DNA of 64,000 bases, from contig NZ_NSDJ01000001.1 in NCBI RefSeq assembly GCF_003610915.1, forward strand, positions 3,596,001-3,660,000. Reading direction: 5' to 3'. Below the pieces are notes generated by a model. That model made no database searches. It was not told the DNA's origin and saw only the letters and a list, made by a program, of their open reading frames with translations. A program made the translations under genes and the position numbers. Positions 35,427 to 44,630 of this stretch are shown here, one piece after another. This DNA is from Rahnella variigena. GTDB lineage: Bacteria > Pseudomonadota > Gammaproteobacteria > Enterobacterales > Enterobacteriaceae. Each line of letters opens with the position of its first letter. The stretch's first letter is position 1.

Positions 35427-35903
35427 TCACAGCGGCAGCATCATCACCGTGACCTGTTCCCCCGCCTGCTCGCGTTGTTCGGTTTCCTGCCAGCCCAGAC
35501 GGGCATACAATGCCTGCTGATCCGGCGTATACAGCCACAGTGCCTCAATGCCTGCGGCGCGGGCTTTTTCCACACAGGCTCGCACCAGCGCGCTGCCGAT
35601 GCCTTTTCCGCGCACAGGCGCACAGGTAAAGACTTCGCCCAGCCAATATTCCCGTTCCGCACGATCGGCCAGTTCATAACGGATCACACTGGCGGTACCC
35701 GCAATCCCTTGTTTATCCGCCAGCGCCACCAGGGTGAACTCATGGTGACCGGCGCTGATACGCGCCTGTAACCGCTGACTGATCCGCGCCGGTTCCGCCC
35801 AGTGATCGAACGACGACCATTCTTCGTTAAGCAGTTGCGAAATCGCGGGAATATGCTCCGTATTTTCTGCCAGCGAACAAATCTCCAGCCCGTTGATGAC
35901 CAT
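35427..35903 (-). CDS. GNAT-family N-acetyltransferase
   Basis: A 158-residue acetyl-CoA-dependent acetyltransferase. Motif A, VRGKGIGSALVRACVEKA (about residues 96-113), binds the pyrophosphate; LWLYTPDQQALYARLGW is motif B. The substrate cannot be told. It converges on the cupin gene with only 6 bases between stops. Confidence 0.85.
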   Translation of the reverse strand: MVINGLEICSLAENTEHIPAISQLLNEEWSSFDHWAEPARISQRLQARISAGHHEFTLVALADKQGIAGTASVIRYELADRAEREYWLGEVFTCAPVRGKGIGSALVRACVEKARAAGIEALWLYTPDQQALYARLGWQETEQREQAGEQVTVMMLPL

Positions 35904-35968
35904 TCAAAATCTTCCAGGTGACTGATGTGATGTCACAATTTGTCTGGCGGCAGCGTGTCTGTCAAGCC

Positions 35969-37594
35969 TCAGGCCGCTGTCAGGGCAAACCGCGCGACGG
36001 CCTTTTCCAGACGCTGCGACTGATCCAGTAACTGCTGGGAAGACGCCGCCGCATAATCGGCCAGTTTGCCGTTTTGCAGCGTCACATGATTAAGTGCGGT
36101 GATGCGTTCGGAGACATCGTGAACACTTTGCCCCTGATACAACGTCGCCTCTGAAATCTCACTGACCAGCGCACTCAGGCCGTTGAAGATATGGATAATC
36201 TCCTCCAGGCTCTGACTGAGCACCGTCACAGATGCCGAACCACGGCCAATCTGCTGCACGGAATCATCAATCAGCTGATGGATACCCCGCGTTGAGTGGC
36301 TGCTCTTTTGCGCCAGCAGGCCGATTTCTTTCGCCACCACCGCAAAGCCGCGTCCGTGCTGACCGGCGTGCGCCGCTTCAATCGCCGCATTCAGCGCCAG
36401 AATATTGGTCTGGAACGCCACGCTGTCAATCATAGAAACAATACTGCTCATTTCCGAGGACTGGCTGACAATCTCCTTCATCGCCGTGTCCACCTGCCCC
36501 ATCACTTCGCCGCCGCGGGTCGCTACGCCTTTCGCCTGTTCGGCCTGTCGGGTGGCCTGCCGGGCATGGGCGGCATTTTCTTTCACGCGCTCATTGAGGT
36601 GAGTGATGTGTTCGGTGGCAGCTCGCAGTTCCTCGCTTTGAATCGCCGCCTGCGCCGACAATTCCTCGTTGCCTTTTGCCATCTGATCAATGTTCAGCAT
36701 GATATGCGCTGAGGCGTCACGGACTTCGCTGACCAGTTTTTGCAGGCCGCGCTGCATATTGCGCAGGCTGACGCCCAGCTCACGGACTTCGATCACCCGC
36801 GCATTATCGTCTTCGACATCCCGCGATAAATCCCCGGCAGCCAGCACGCTGATGTGCCCGATCATGCGTTGCAGCGGACGGATAATCCACGCAGACACAC
36901 CGCGCCAGACCAGCACCGCGATCACCGCCAGAATCACCAGCGCGCCCATAAACAGGGTTTTCGCCTGTGACAACGCATTCAGCAATCTGTCGCTGAGCGA
37001 CACCGCCGTGTGCTCGTTAACGTCCAGATAAGCATAATATTTCTGGCTGAAGTCATCCTGAAACGCCTGAATCGGCACTTCAAAGAAGGAATCGATATTG
37101 TTGTTCTTTTGCAGGCCACCAGCCTGTTCGCGCAGACCGTCATAAAACATCTGGTAGCTGGCTTTAAGCTCCGTCGCGGCCTGATTGCCGTCTTTGGTCA
37201 TCTCCTGAAACTGCGTGAAGGCTTTCTGCGATGCGGTCAATGAGCCGAGCGATTCTTCCATCAGGCTGTTCCAGCTGCCGACCGAGCCGGTTTCTTTATC
37301 CTGCATGTAATAAATGCCAGCACGGTTGAGTTTGTCACTGGCCATCAGCAATTCCATGCGGGCTTTATCCATCACGGCTTGTTGCTGACGCAAACTTTCA
37401 GTAGCGATCACGTTGTTTCGCGCATCCTGAAGGATTTTGGTGAGCACGACAGTGGAGAAAATCTGCAAAGCAGAAAACAGGGCGATAACACAAATTACCC
37501 CAAAAAGTATTCCCCGTGGACGTCTGTAGAAAGCAGATCGAAACAATCTGTTGAATGGCATCTTACCAGTAAGTGAACGAGTGGTTAAAATCAT
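35969..37594 (-). CDS. Methyl-accepting chemotaxis protein
   Basis: A 541-residue chemoreceptor: membrane helix about 29-51, Tar/Tsr-type periplasmic four-helix domain (AQ-type AGIYYMQD segment), second helix about 214-234, HAMP (IIRPLQRMIGHISVLAAGDL) and a signalling domain. The hairpin tip keeps FQTNILALNAA and GRGFAVVA but has AHAGQHGRG in place of the usual ARAGEQGRG. There is no C-terminal NWETF-like tail for CheR. The ribosome site before the first ATG is weak; ATG at 37561 is an alternative. Ligand unknown. Confidence 0.88.
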   Translation of the reverse strand: MILTTRSLTGKMPFNRLFRSAFYRRPRGILFGVICVIALFSALQIFSTVVLTKILQDARNNVIATESLRQQQAVMDKARMELLMASDKLNRAGIYYMQDKETGSVGSWNSLMEESLGSLTASQKAFTQFQEMTKDGNQAATELKASYQMFYDGLREQAGGLQKNNNIDSFFEVPIQAFQDDFSQKYYAYLDVNEHTAVSLSDRLLNALSQAKTLFMGALVILAVIAVLVWRGVSAWIIRPLQRMIGHISVLAAGDLSRDVEDDNARVIEVRELGVSLRNMQRGLQKLVSEVRDASAHIMLNIDQMAKGNEELSAQAAIQSEELRAATEHITHLNERVKENAAHARQATRQAEQAKGVATRGGEVMGQVDTAMKEIVSQSSEMSSIVSMIDSVAFQTNILALNAAIEAAHAGQHGRGFAVVAKEIGLLAQKSSHSTRGIHQLIDDSVQQIGRGSASVTVLSQSLEEIIHIFNGLSALVSEISEATLYQGQSVHDVSERITALNHVTLQNGKLADYAAASSQQLLDQSQRLEKAVARFALTAA

Positions 37595-37681
37595 GATTAT
37601 TCTGCATTATTTAAACAGGAAGCAGAATTTTACGCGCGGGAAATGACAGAAATATTTCAATAAATTGTCCGACTTCCGGTG

Positions 37682-37806
37682 ATACCCTAAATAATTGAAG
37701 CTGCAGGAAGGCGGCAAGCGATGGGATCCCGATGAGCTTACATAAGTAAGTGATTCGGGTCCCTGAGCGTAGCCAACGCACCTGCAGCTTTAAGTATGAC
37801 GGGTAT
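37682..37806 (+). repeat. ERIC element
   Basis: 125-base element with terminal ATACCC...GGGTAT and the ERIC core GAGCTTACAT-AAGTAAGTGA. CTGCAG inverted repeats near both ends. Lies between the chemoreceptor gene start and the end of the ATPase gene, touching the latter's stop codon. Confidence 0.9.
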
Positions 37807-38873
37807 TATTTGGGAAAGATCCAGACATGCTGTTCAGGTAGCTTCAGGTGGCAGTGCTGCGGATCTCGCACATCGGTGCCATACGCACGAATGACAAAAT
37901 CATCGCCCGCCGTACGGAACAGATATTCCCAGCGGTCACCGAGATACATGCTGGTCAGCAACGGTAATTCCAGCTGATTCTCGCCCGGTCCGTCAGCCAG
38001 CACCACGCGTTCAACGCGGATCACTGCCGTGCCCTCCTGCCCGGCCTGCACGCCCTCTCCCGCCTGTCCCCACAGCACCCAGCCGCTGCCTTCGATGCGC
38101 GCTTTGCCGTCGCGTACTTCGGTGACTTTGCCGTGCAGACGGTTGTTGCTGCCCATAAACTCTGCGGTAAACAGCGTTTTCGGCGAGCCGTACATTTCCT
38201 GCGGCGTCCCCTGTTGTTCGATTTTGCCGTTATTGAGCAGCAGAATGCGGTCTGAAATCGCCATCGCTTCGTTCTGGTCGTGCGTCACCATCAGCGCCGA
38301 CAGCCCCAGTTTGATGATCAGTTCGCGCAGGAACACGCGCGCTTCTTCACGCAATTTGGCGTCGAGGTTCGAGAGCGGCTCATCAAGCAAAATTACCGGC
38401 GGGTTGTACACCAGCGCACGGCCAATCGCCACGCGCTGTTGCTGACCACCGGAAAGCTGATGCGGATGGCGTTTGCCCAGATGTCCGAGGCCGAGCTGGT
38501 TGAGAACATCCTGCACACGCCGGGTGATTTCGCCGGCAGAAACTTTGCGCAGTTTCAGCGGATATGCCACGTTCTCGAATACTGTTTTGTGCGGCCACAG
38601 GGCGTAAGACTGGAACACCAGCCCGAGGTTGCGCTCTTCGGCCGGAATTTCGCTGCGCGGTGTGCCGTCGTAAACCTTATTTTTGCCGATAACGATGGTG
38701 CCTTTGACCGGTTTTTCCAGTCCTGCGACCGCACGCAATAAAGTGGTTTTTCCGCTGCCGGAAGGCCCGAGCAGTGACACCACTTCGCCACGTTTCAGAT
38801 CCATCGAAACACCTTTTAACACCGGATTGTCGCCGTAGGTTAAGTGCAGATTGTCGACCGATAATTCAATCAT
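37806..38873 (-). CDS. ABC transporter ATPase, AfuC/FbpC-type
   Basis: A 355-residue ATPase: Walker A GPSGSGKTT (about 35-43), signature LSGGQQQR, Walker B VILLDEPLSNLD, His loop VTHDQNEAM, then a TOBE domain. It energises the permease encoded just upstream, whose end it overlaps by 8 bases; GGAG nine bases before the ATG at 38873. The FbpC label means ferric iron, AfuC means sugar phosphate; sequence of this subunit alone does not decide. Confidence 0.88.
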   Translation of the reverse strand: MIELSVDNLHLTYGDNPVLKGVSMDLKRGEVVSLLGPSGSGKTTLLRAVAGLEKPVKGTIVIGKNKVYDGTPRSEIPAEERNLGLVFQSYALWPHKTVFENVAYPLKLRKVSAGEITRRVQDVLNQLGLGHLGKRHPHQLSGGQQQRVAIGRALVYNPPVILLDEPLSNLDAKLREEARVFLRELIIKLGLSALMVTHDQNEAMAISDRILLLNNGKIEQQGTPQEMYGSPKTLFTAEFMGSNNRLHGKVTEVRDGKARIEGSGWVLWGQAGEGVQAGQEGTAVIRVERVVLADGPGENQLELPLLTSMYLGDRWEYLFRTAGDDFVIRAYGTDVRDPQHCHLKLPEQHVWIFPK

Positions 38874-40635
38874 GTAATTTGACTCCAAAACGAAGGGCAA
38901 TACCCAGACCTAACACCACCAGCAGGATGTTAATAAAGGAGAGCGCGGCCACGATATCAATGGCACCCGCCGCCCACAGGGAAACCAGCATCGAGCCGAT
39001 GGTTTCCGTACCCGGCGAAAGCAGATACACACCGGTGGAATATTCGCGCTCGAAAATCAGGAACATCAGCAGCCACGAGCCAATCAGACCGTAACGCGAC
39101 AGCGGAATGGTGACGTGACGGGTGATCTGCCCGCGGGTTGCACCGGTACTGCGCGCCGCTTCTTCCAGTTCCGGTCCGACCTGCAACAGCGTCGAGGAAA
39201 TCAGCCGCAGCCCATACGCCATCCACACCACGGTATACGCCAGCCAGACGCTAAAAATCGTGCTGCGCAGCGATCGCAGCCAGACCACCAGGTTATCGCG
39301 CAGCCACTGCGACCATGGCATACCCGAAAGCCAGCCGGATTTGAGCGCGTTATCCAGCCACATCGGCAGGAACAGGAACACCCACAGAAAGGCCAGACCG
39401 GCCAGCAGCCCCGGCACCGCACGCGGCACCAGCACGCTGTAATCGAGGAAACGGGTGACGCCGTCCGGCTTACGGTGCATCGCAATGCCGATAAACAGAT
39501 AACAGGCCACCGCCAGCGCGCCGCCGATAACACCAATAGCCATGGAGTTGACGATCGCACGCAGCAGGTTCGGCTGTTCCCAGATGGTGCGGAAAGTATT
39601 GAGCGACAGTTCGTCCCAGATAGAGACACCGACGCCCCAGTTGGAAATAAACGCCCGCAGCATCACGCCAATCAGCGGAACACCGATAGTGACAGTCAGC
39701 CAGAACGCCACTACGGCACCGGCCACCCAGCGCCATTTGCCGAGCGGCAAGGCACGCGCCTGCGACGCTTTTCCTTTGACCGTGACGAAACGGTTGGCGG
39801 TACGCATCAGGCGGCGCTGCAACATGACCAGCGGAATAGTGATACAAATTAGCACCACGGCGACGGCAGCCATCAGATGATAAGACGGCGTGCCGAGTTT
39901 GTTGGTCAGCTGATACAGATAGGTCGCCAGCACCATGTTGCCTTCCGGGTCGCCGAGCACCAGCATCAGACCGAACACTTCCAGCCCGAGGAAGAACAGC
40001 AACACGGTGGCGTACAGAATCGACGGGCGCACCATCGGCAGACTGACCGCAGTCATCACCTGCAACGGCGAAGCACCGGCGGTTCGCGCGGCTTCTTCAA
40101 CATCCGACCCGACGCTGCGCAGCGCCGAGGAGATATACAGGTACGCGTGCGGAACGTGCGTCAGACCGGCGATCACCACGATGCTCGACATGTCGTAAAT
40201 GTTCCACGGGACGAACCCAAGAATAGCCTGCGCCCACAGCGAGAAGAACCCGACCGGACCGGCAGCCACCACGTAGCCGAAACCTAATACCATCGGCGAG
40301 ACGAAAATCGGCACCAGGATCAGCGGTTCAATCATGCGTCTGCCCGGTAAATCCGTACGCACCATCAGGAACGCCAGAATACCGCCGAGCGGAATCGCGA
40401 TCACCACCAGCCCGAAAGCCAGAATAAAACCGCTTTTCAGTGCCTTGTAGAAATCCGGATCGGTAAAGATGAATCCAAAAGATTCGAAGCTCCATTCTTT
40501 TGACGGGGAAAAGAACGGTGCGGAGAGGAAACTTTGTATCACGATGAACGACAACGGGATGTAGATAACCAGCGCCGTTATCAACACCACAATGCCGCGC
40601 GGCAGGCTCTGCCACTTTCTGCGCAATGCATTCAT
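38866..40635 (-). CDS. ABC transporter permease, AfuB/FbpB-type (fused double permease)
   Basis: A 589-residue inner-membrane protein made of two tandem permease halves, each with about six helices and an EAA loop (DVEEAARTAGASPLQ in the first, ELEEAARSTGATRGQ in the second). This fusion is normal in the ferric/sugar-phosphate group. Works with the adjacent ATPase and binding protein. 87 bases separate it from the binding-protein gene, with a hairpin between. Confidence 0.88.
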   Translation of the reverse strand: MNALRRKWQSLPRGIVVLITALVIYIPLSFIVIQSFLSAPFFSPSKEWSFESFGFIFTDPDFYKALKSGFILAFGLVVIAIPLGGILAFLMVRTDLPGRRMIEPLILVPIFVSPMVLGFGYVVAAGPVGFFSLWAQAILGFVPWNIYDMSSIVVIAGLTHVPHAYLYISSALRSVGSDVEEAARTAGASPLQVMTAVSLPMVRPSILYATVLLFFLGLEVFGLMLVLGDPEGNMVLATYLYQLTNKLGTPSYHLMAAVAVVLICITIPLVMLQRRLMRTANRFVTVKGKASQARALPLGKWRWVAGAVVAFWLTVTIGVPLIGVMLRAFISNWGVGVSIWDELSLNTFRTIWEQPNLLRAIVNSMAIGVIGGALAVACYLFIGIAMHRKPDGVTRFLDYSVLVPRAVPGLLAGLAFLWVFLFLPMWLDNALKSGWLSGMPWSQWLRDNLVVWLRSLRSTIFSVWLAYTVVWMAYGLRLISSTLLQVGPELEEAARSTGATRGQITRHVTIPLSRYGLIGSWLLMFLIFEREYSTGVYLLSPGTETIGSMLVSLWAAGAIDIVAALSFINILLVVLGLGIALRFGVKLHD

Positions 40636-40686
40636 GTTACTTCCCTTCGGTTAGAAACAAGGAGAGCGAAATCAGGCAGGAAAAAG

Positions 40687-40713
40687 GAAGCGCGACAAAA
40701 AGTGACGCGCTTC
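40687..40713. terminator. Intercistronic hairpin after the binding-protein gene
   Basis: GAAGCGCG / CGCGCTTC with an eleven-base loop in the 87-base gap. Probably stabilises the binding-protein mRNA and lowers permease expression, as also seen at ganE/ganF. Confidence 0.45.
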
Positions 40714-40722
40714 GTTATGCCA

Positions 40723-41811
40723 CTACTTGGCAGCAGCGGTACGCCATTGTTTGATGTAATCCAGGCGTTTTTTCTGTTGCAGGTATTCCAGCAAGGTTTC
40801 ATCGACCGGGATTGGCTTGAGCGCATTGCCTAACATTTTGGTCATGCCGTCGATGTCGTTTTTGCCTTCGATATCGTTGCGGATGGACGGAATGTCAGCC
40901 TGATTGGCCAGAATGCTCTGCCCTTTCTCTGACAAGACGTAGTCCAGCCACAGTTTGGCAGCATTGCTGTTTTTCGATTCCTGGCTGATGAAAGACACGC
41001 GGGAAAGTACCAGGGTGTAATCCTTCGGATAGGAAATCCCCAGCGACGGATCCGTTTTGGCGCGGGCTTCTGCGTACGATCCCAGGATGTTGAAGCCGAT
41101 CAGGTTTTCGCCGGAAGAAACGCGTTCCATCATGGTGCCGGTGGAAGACTGCACCGCTAAGCCGCCTTTGGCGACGTCAGCCAGCGTTTTGAAATAATTC
41201 GGATCGGCTTTGAAATCTTGTACCGACAACATGAAGCCGAGACCGGATTTCTCGATATCGTACGTGGTGACTTTTTTGTTGAATTTTTCGGTCTGGCTGG
41301 CGATCAGTTTTGCCAGCGCTGCATGTGAATCAGGCACATCACCGGCCGGGATCAGACGCTTATTGTAGATAAACACCACCGGCTCATAGGTCGTGCCGTA
41401 GGCTTTGTCTTTCCACACCGCCCATTTTGGTAACTGACCCTGTTCAGGGGATTTATATTCCTGCGCGTAGTCTGTCGCCAGTTTCAGCGCGGTATCCATG
41501 GAAGAACTCCAGACGACATCGCCGCTGGTGCCGCCCGCCGCCTGCTCACTGATATAACGGTTGTACAGTTCGGTGCTGTTCATGTCGTTATATTCGACTT
41601 TGATACCCGGATAAGTCGCCTCGAAGCCCTGGATCAGCGGGCCTGCGGCTTTGGTGTCGGTAGTGGAATACACCACAACTTTGCCTTCTTTGGTCGCCGC
41701 ATCGACGATTTTTTGATAGTCGGCCGGATAGCCCTGAGGTAATGCAGACATTGCAGAGAAAGACATCATTACAGCCACAGCAATCAGAGAGATACGTAAT
41801 TTATTCGACAT
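40723..41811 (-). CDS. ABC transporter periplasmic binding protein, AfuA/FbpA-like
   Basis: A 362-residue binding protein. Signal peptide ends at about residue 23 (AMSA-LPQ); then VVVYSTTDTKAAGPLIQGF and GDVVWSSSMDTALKL. The adjacent Tyr-Tyr pair that binds iron in FbpA is absent: the corresponding stretch reads IGFNILGSYAEARAK. This favours an organic ligand such as a sugar phosphate (the AfuA case in Actinobacillus) or phosphonate over Fe3+. No Fur box seen upstream. AGAGG before the ATG. First gene of a three-gene operon. Confidence 0.82.
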   Translation of the reverse strand: MSNKLRISLIAVAVMMSFSAMSALPQGYPADYQKIVDAATKEGKVVVYSTTDTKAAGPLIQGFEATYPGIKVEYNDMNSTELYNRYISEQAAGGTSGDVVWSSSMDTALKLATDYAQEYKSPEQGQLPKWAVWKDKAYGTTYEPVVFIYNKRLIPAGDVPDSHAALAKLIASQTEKFNKKVTTYDIEKSGLGFMLSVQDFKADPNYFKTLADVAKGGLAVQSSTGTMMERVSSGENLIGFNILGSYAEARAKTDPSLGISYPKDYTLVLSRVSFISQESKNSNAAKLWLDYVLSEKGQSILANQADIPSIRNDIEGKNDIDGMTKMLGNALKPIPVDETLLEYLQQKKRLDYIKQWRTAAAK

Positions 41812-41962
41812 TATTGTTAACCTCTAGTTACATTTGGGAAACTAAAAATCAACATAACCCATAACATCGGACTGGCAATAGGGTAACGTTTTTATCTTCA
41901 CGATTTGTGATTCGGGGCGTTTTTTAGGCAATTAACACCATTAAAACCACGGCAAAAAATGC

Positions 41963-41992
41963 AAAACAGGCCACCTGAATGGCCTGTTTTGA
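41963..41992. terminator. Bidirectional terminator after the SDR gene
   Basis: AAACAGGCCA / TGGCCTGTTTT with a six-base loop; T tracts on both strands (GCATTTTTTGCC on the minus strand). Ends the minus-strand SDR gene before the afuA-like gene. Confidence 0.7.
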
Positions 41993-42009
41993 GTGTCAGA
42001 AAACGGGAG

Positions 42010-42900
42010 TTATTCAAAATATCCGGCGGTATCAAGATCGGTCAGTAAATCAGGATGTACCGGTTTCCAGCCCAAAATATCGCGGGTGAACTGACTAGAC
42101 GTCGGGTTATTCAGCGAAGCAAAATGCGTGAACCAGCCAAAGTGCGCCGCCAGATCCTGCCCGTCTTTACTGACCACTGGCAGATTCAGGTGCTTACCAA
42201 TCAGCGTGGCAATGTCGCGAAATGGTACGCCTTCCTCTGAGTTCGCATGATATATCGCATTCTGCGCACCCTTCTCCAGCGCCAGCACAAACAAACGCGC
42301 GGCATCAAAACGGTTCACCCCGGGCCAGAGATTTTTGCCATCGCCCGGATATGCGGATTCGCCTTTTTCGCGGGCCGTCGCAATAATCAGCGGCACAAAT
42401 CCGTGATCACCCGCACCATGCACCGAGGGCGGCAGACGCACCAGTGAAACCCGCACGCCCTCCTCTGCCAGCTTAGCAACGGCAAGATCAGACGCCACGC
42501 GCGGATTTTGTCCCTGCGGATCGGGTAAATCATTTTCTGTCGCCAGCCGTCCGGTATTCACCAGCGCTGTGCCGGAGGTCACGATCAGTGGTTTTTTTGT
42601 GCCTTTTAACGCTGCGCCTAAAGCACCAATCGCCAGCCGGTCTTTTTCACAGTTTTCCAGAAACGTCGAAAAGTCATGAATAAACGCGGTGTGGATCACA
42701 CCGTCGGCCTGCGCCGCGCCGGACGTCAGACTGTGCAGATCTTCAATACTGCCTCGATGCACATCGGCACCCACGTCGGTCAGCGCCTGCGCCGAAGCAT
42801 CAGAACGCGCTAAACCGAGCACCTGATGGCCTGCGCGCAGTAATTCCTGCACCACCGCAGAACCGACAAATCCTGTCGCACCTGTCACGAATACACGCAT
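42010..42900 (-). CDS. SDR / NAD-dependent epimerase-like oxidoreductase
   Basis: A 296-residue Rossmann-fold protein of the atypical short-chain dehydrogenase group: GATGFVGSAVVQELL at residues 7-21, then LARSDASAQAL. It lacks the standard YxxxK pair in the usual place (the region reads VTSGTALVNTG), so catalysis is uncertain. AGAGGAA before the ATG. Divergent from an AraC-type regulator gene 118 bases away, which probably controls it. Substrate unknown. Confidence 0.8.
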   Translation of the reverse strand: MRVFVTGATGFVGSAVVQELLRAGHQVLGLARSDASAQALTDVGADVHRGSIEDLHSLTSGAAQADGVIHTAFIHDFSTFLENCEKDRLAIGALGAALKGTKKPLIVTSGTALVNTGRLATENDLPDPQGQNPRVASDLAVAKLAEEGVRVSLVRLPPSVHGAGDHGFVPLIIATAREKGESAYPGDGKNLWPGVNRFDAARLFVLALEKGAQNAIYHANSEEGVPFRDIATLIGKHLNLPVVSKDGQDLAAHFGWFTHFASLNNPTSSQFTRDILGWKPVHPDLLTDLDTAGYFE

Positions 42901-43018
42901 TGCGAATTCCTCTGTTGTTGATTCAATTTGCTGCTTTCGTAACAGAATATAGGCGCTGGAGAAAAGACGATCTATGCGCTAATGTCCGTATTATCTTTGC
43001 AATCGTCCGGAGTCACTG

Positions 43019-43963
43019 ATGGATCCTCTTTCAGATGTGTTGTCACTGCTGAAGCCGCGCAGTTATATGTCCAAAGGTTTTGAAGCCGGTGGCAAATGGT
43101 CGGTGCAATTCCCTGACCATTATCAGTCAATTAAATGCAACGCCATCATTACGGGTGAATGCTGGCTGGCAGTTGATGGCGTGCCCGCCGCAGTCCATCT
43201 CAAAGCTGGTGATTGTTTTGTGTTACCGGGCGGACGCCCGTTCAGGCTGGCGAGCGATCTGAATCTTCCGCCTGTCGACGCCGGGCCGATTTTCCAGCAG
43301 GCGCAGGATGGCGGGACTGTTTCCTGCAACGGCGGCAAAGATTTCTTTCTCACCGGAAGCCGGTTTGCAGTCAGCGGCGCAAACGCCTCAACCCTGCTGG
43401 CAATGTTGCCGCCAGTGGTGCATATCTCGAAAGAATCCGACAGGCAAAGTTTGCGCTGGGCAGTGGAATGTATGATGCAGGAACTGCGCGATGAGCGGCC
43501 TGGCGGATTGCTGATCGCGCAGCATATGGCGCACATGATGCTGGTGCAGGCGCTGCGGATGCACGTCGATAATTCACCGGCAGGTGAAAACAGCGGCTGG
43601 TTTGCTGCGCTGGCGGATAAGCAACTTTCCAGGGCACTGAATGCAATGCATGAGGATCCCGCAAACCGCTGGACGGTGCAGACGCTGGCTGAACGGGCGG
43701 GTATGTCACGTTCGGTGTTTTCGCAGAAATTTAAGCAGGCCGTCGGCAGTGCGCCGCTTGAATACCTGACGCGCTGGCGGATGTTGCTGGCCGGAGACCG
43801 GCTGGCGAACGGTAAAGAACCGGTATCAGCAGTGGCGTTTTCGCTCGGGTACGAATCAGAGAGCGCGTTCAGTACGGCGTTCAAACGCACATTGGGGTGT
43901 TCCCCGAGGCAGTACGGGCAGAAAGATCAAACGGACGTAGAAAATACAGCAAGTGCGGAGTGA
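43019..43963 (+). CDS. AraC-family regulator with N-terminal cupin
   Basis: A 314-residue protein: cupin-type sensor domain (about 10-190; LKAGDCFVLPGGRPF) and C-terminal double helix-turn-helix of AraC/XylS type (WTVQTLAERAGMSRSVFSQKFK and SVAFSLGYESESAFSTAFKR). GGAG precedes the ATG. Divergent orientation suggests control of the SDR gene. The inducer is unknown. Confidence 0.87.
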   Translation: MDPLSDVLSLLKPRSYMSKGFEAGGKWSVQFPDHYQSIKCNAIITGECWLAVDGVPAAVHLKAGDCFVLPGGRPFRLASDLNLPPVDAGPIFQQAQDGGTVSCNGGKDFFLTGSRFAVSGANASTLLAMLPPVVHISKESDRQSLRWAVECMMQELRDERPGGLLIAQHMAHMMLVQALRMHVDNSPAGENSGWFAALADKQLSRALNAMHEDPANRWTVQTLAERAGMSRSVFSQKFKQAVGSAPLEYLTRWRMLLAGDRLANGKEPVSAVAFSLGYESESAFSTAFKRTLGCSPRQYGQKDQTDVENTASAE

Positions 43964-43978
43964 GTCGAATTTCAGACA

Positions 43979-44009
43979 CAAAAAAAGCCGCTAATTGCTT
44001 AGCAGCTTT
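43979..44009 (-). terminator. Terminator of the first tRNA-Ser gene
   Basis: Minus strand: AAAGCTGCTAA-GCAA-TTAGCGGCTTTTTTT, just downstream of the tRNA. An almost identical hairpin follows the second copy. Confidence 0.75.
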
Positions 44010-44022
44010 AATGTGTTGTTTA

Positions 44023-44110
44023 TGGCGGAGGAGGAGAGATTCGAACTCTCGAATGGTTTCCCATCGCCGGTTTTCAAGACCGGTGCCTTCAGCCGCTCGG
44101 CCACCCCTCC
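44023..44110 (-). tRNA. serT: tRNA-Ser (anticodon UGA), copy 1
   Basis: 88 bases with encoded CCA. Read on the minus strand: acceptor GGAGGGG, D region TGGCCGAGCGG, anticodon loop CTTGAAA (UGA) in CGGTC/GACCG stem context, long variable arm, T loop TTCGAAT with stem GAGAG/CTCTC. Class II tRNA like E. coli serT. Reads UCA/UCG. Confidence 0.95.
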
Positions 44111-44156
44111 GTAAACAACAAGCACTTCGCGACATCAGTCGTTCAGTACGGGGCGT

Positions 44157-44184
44157 AGTATACAAGACCGAGGAAAAGATGCAA
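44157..44184 (-). promoter_or_regulatory. Promoter of tRNA-Ser copy 1
   Basis: Minus strand TTGCAT - 16 bases - TATACT, followed by the GC-rich ACGCCCCG discriminator typical of stable-RNA promoters. Confidence 0.65.
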
Positions 44185-44263
44185 TCATTATTTTCAGTCT
44201 AGTTTGTTGATTTTATGAGCATTTAAATTGTCTTCATAAAGTCGCGCATAAATCGCAGATACA

Positions 44264-44295
44264 AAAAAAGCCGCTAATTGCTTAGCAGCTTTCTT
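44264..44295 (-). terminator. Terminator of the second tRNA-Ser gene
   Basis: Minus strand: GAAAGCTGCTAA-GCAA-TTAGCGGCTTTTTTTG; copy of the hairpin at 43979, showing the duplication unit included the terminator. Confidence 0.75.
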
Positions 44296-44305
44296 GTGTT
44301 GTTTA

Positions 44306-44393
44306 TGGCGGAGGAGAAGAGATTCGAACTCTTGAATGGTTTCCCATCGCCGGTTTTCAAGACCGGTGCCTTCAGCCGCTCGGCCACCCCTCC
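44306..44393 (-). tRNA. serT: tRNA-Ser (anticodon UGA), copy 2
   Basis: 88 bases with CCA, same as copy 1 except for the outer pair of the T stem: AAGAG/CTCTT replaces GAGAG/CTCTC, a compensated change that keeps pairing. Tandem duplicate transcribed in the same direction, with own promoter. Confidence 0.95.
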
Positions 44394-44405
44394 GCAACGA
44401 AGCGA

Positions 44406-44434
44406 ACTATAAACAGTGCCGATCCTCTTGTAAA
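44406..44434 (-). promoter_or_regulatory. Promoter of tRNA-Ser copy 2
   Basis: Minus strand TTTACA - 17 bases - TATAGT, a near-consensus sigma-70 promoter 13 bases before the tRNA 5' end. Confidence 0.65.
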
Positions 44435-44630
44435 GTCTGATTCTGTTCGTTTGCCTGAAAAACAGGCATTCGGCTTGCAAGCGGTGATTTAAGCATCATT
44501 TCGGCGATTTTGAAGCCAGGAAACCGCGCCCTGCCCGCCCTGAGCAGGTAAAGAAGGGTAAAACGTCTTTAATGACGCTCCGCAACTACTTACACTGCAA
44601 CCTGTTTGTATTTTCACCGACTCCAATTAG

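Noticed and set aside
44194..44480. Short frames over the tRNA-Ser genes
   Set aside because: The DNA is fully explained by the tRNA genes, their promoters and terminators.
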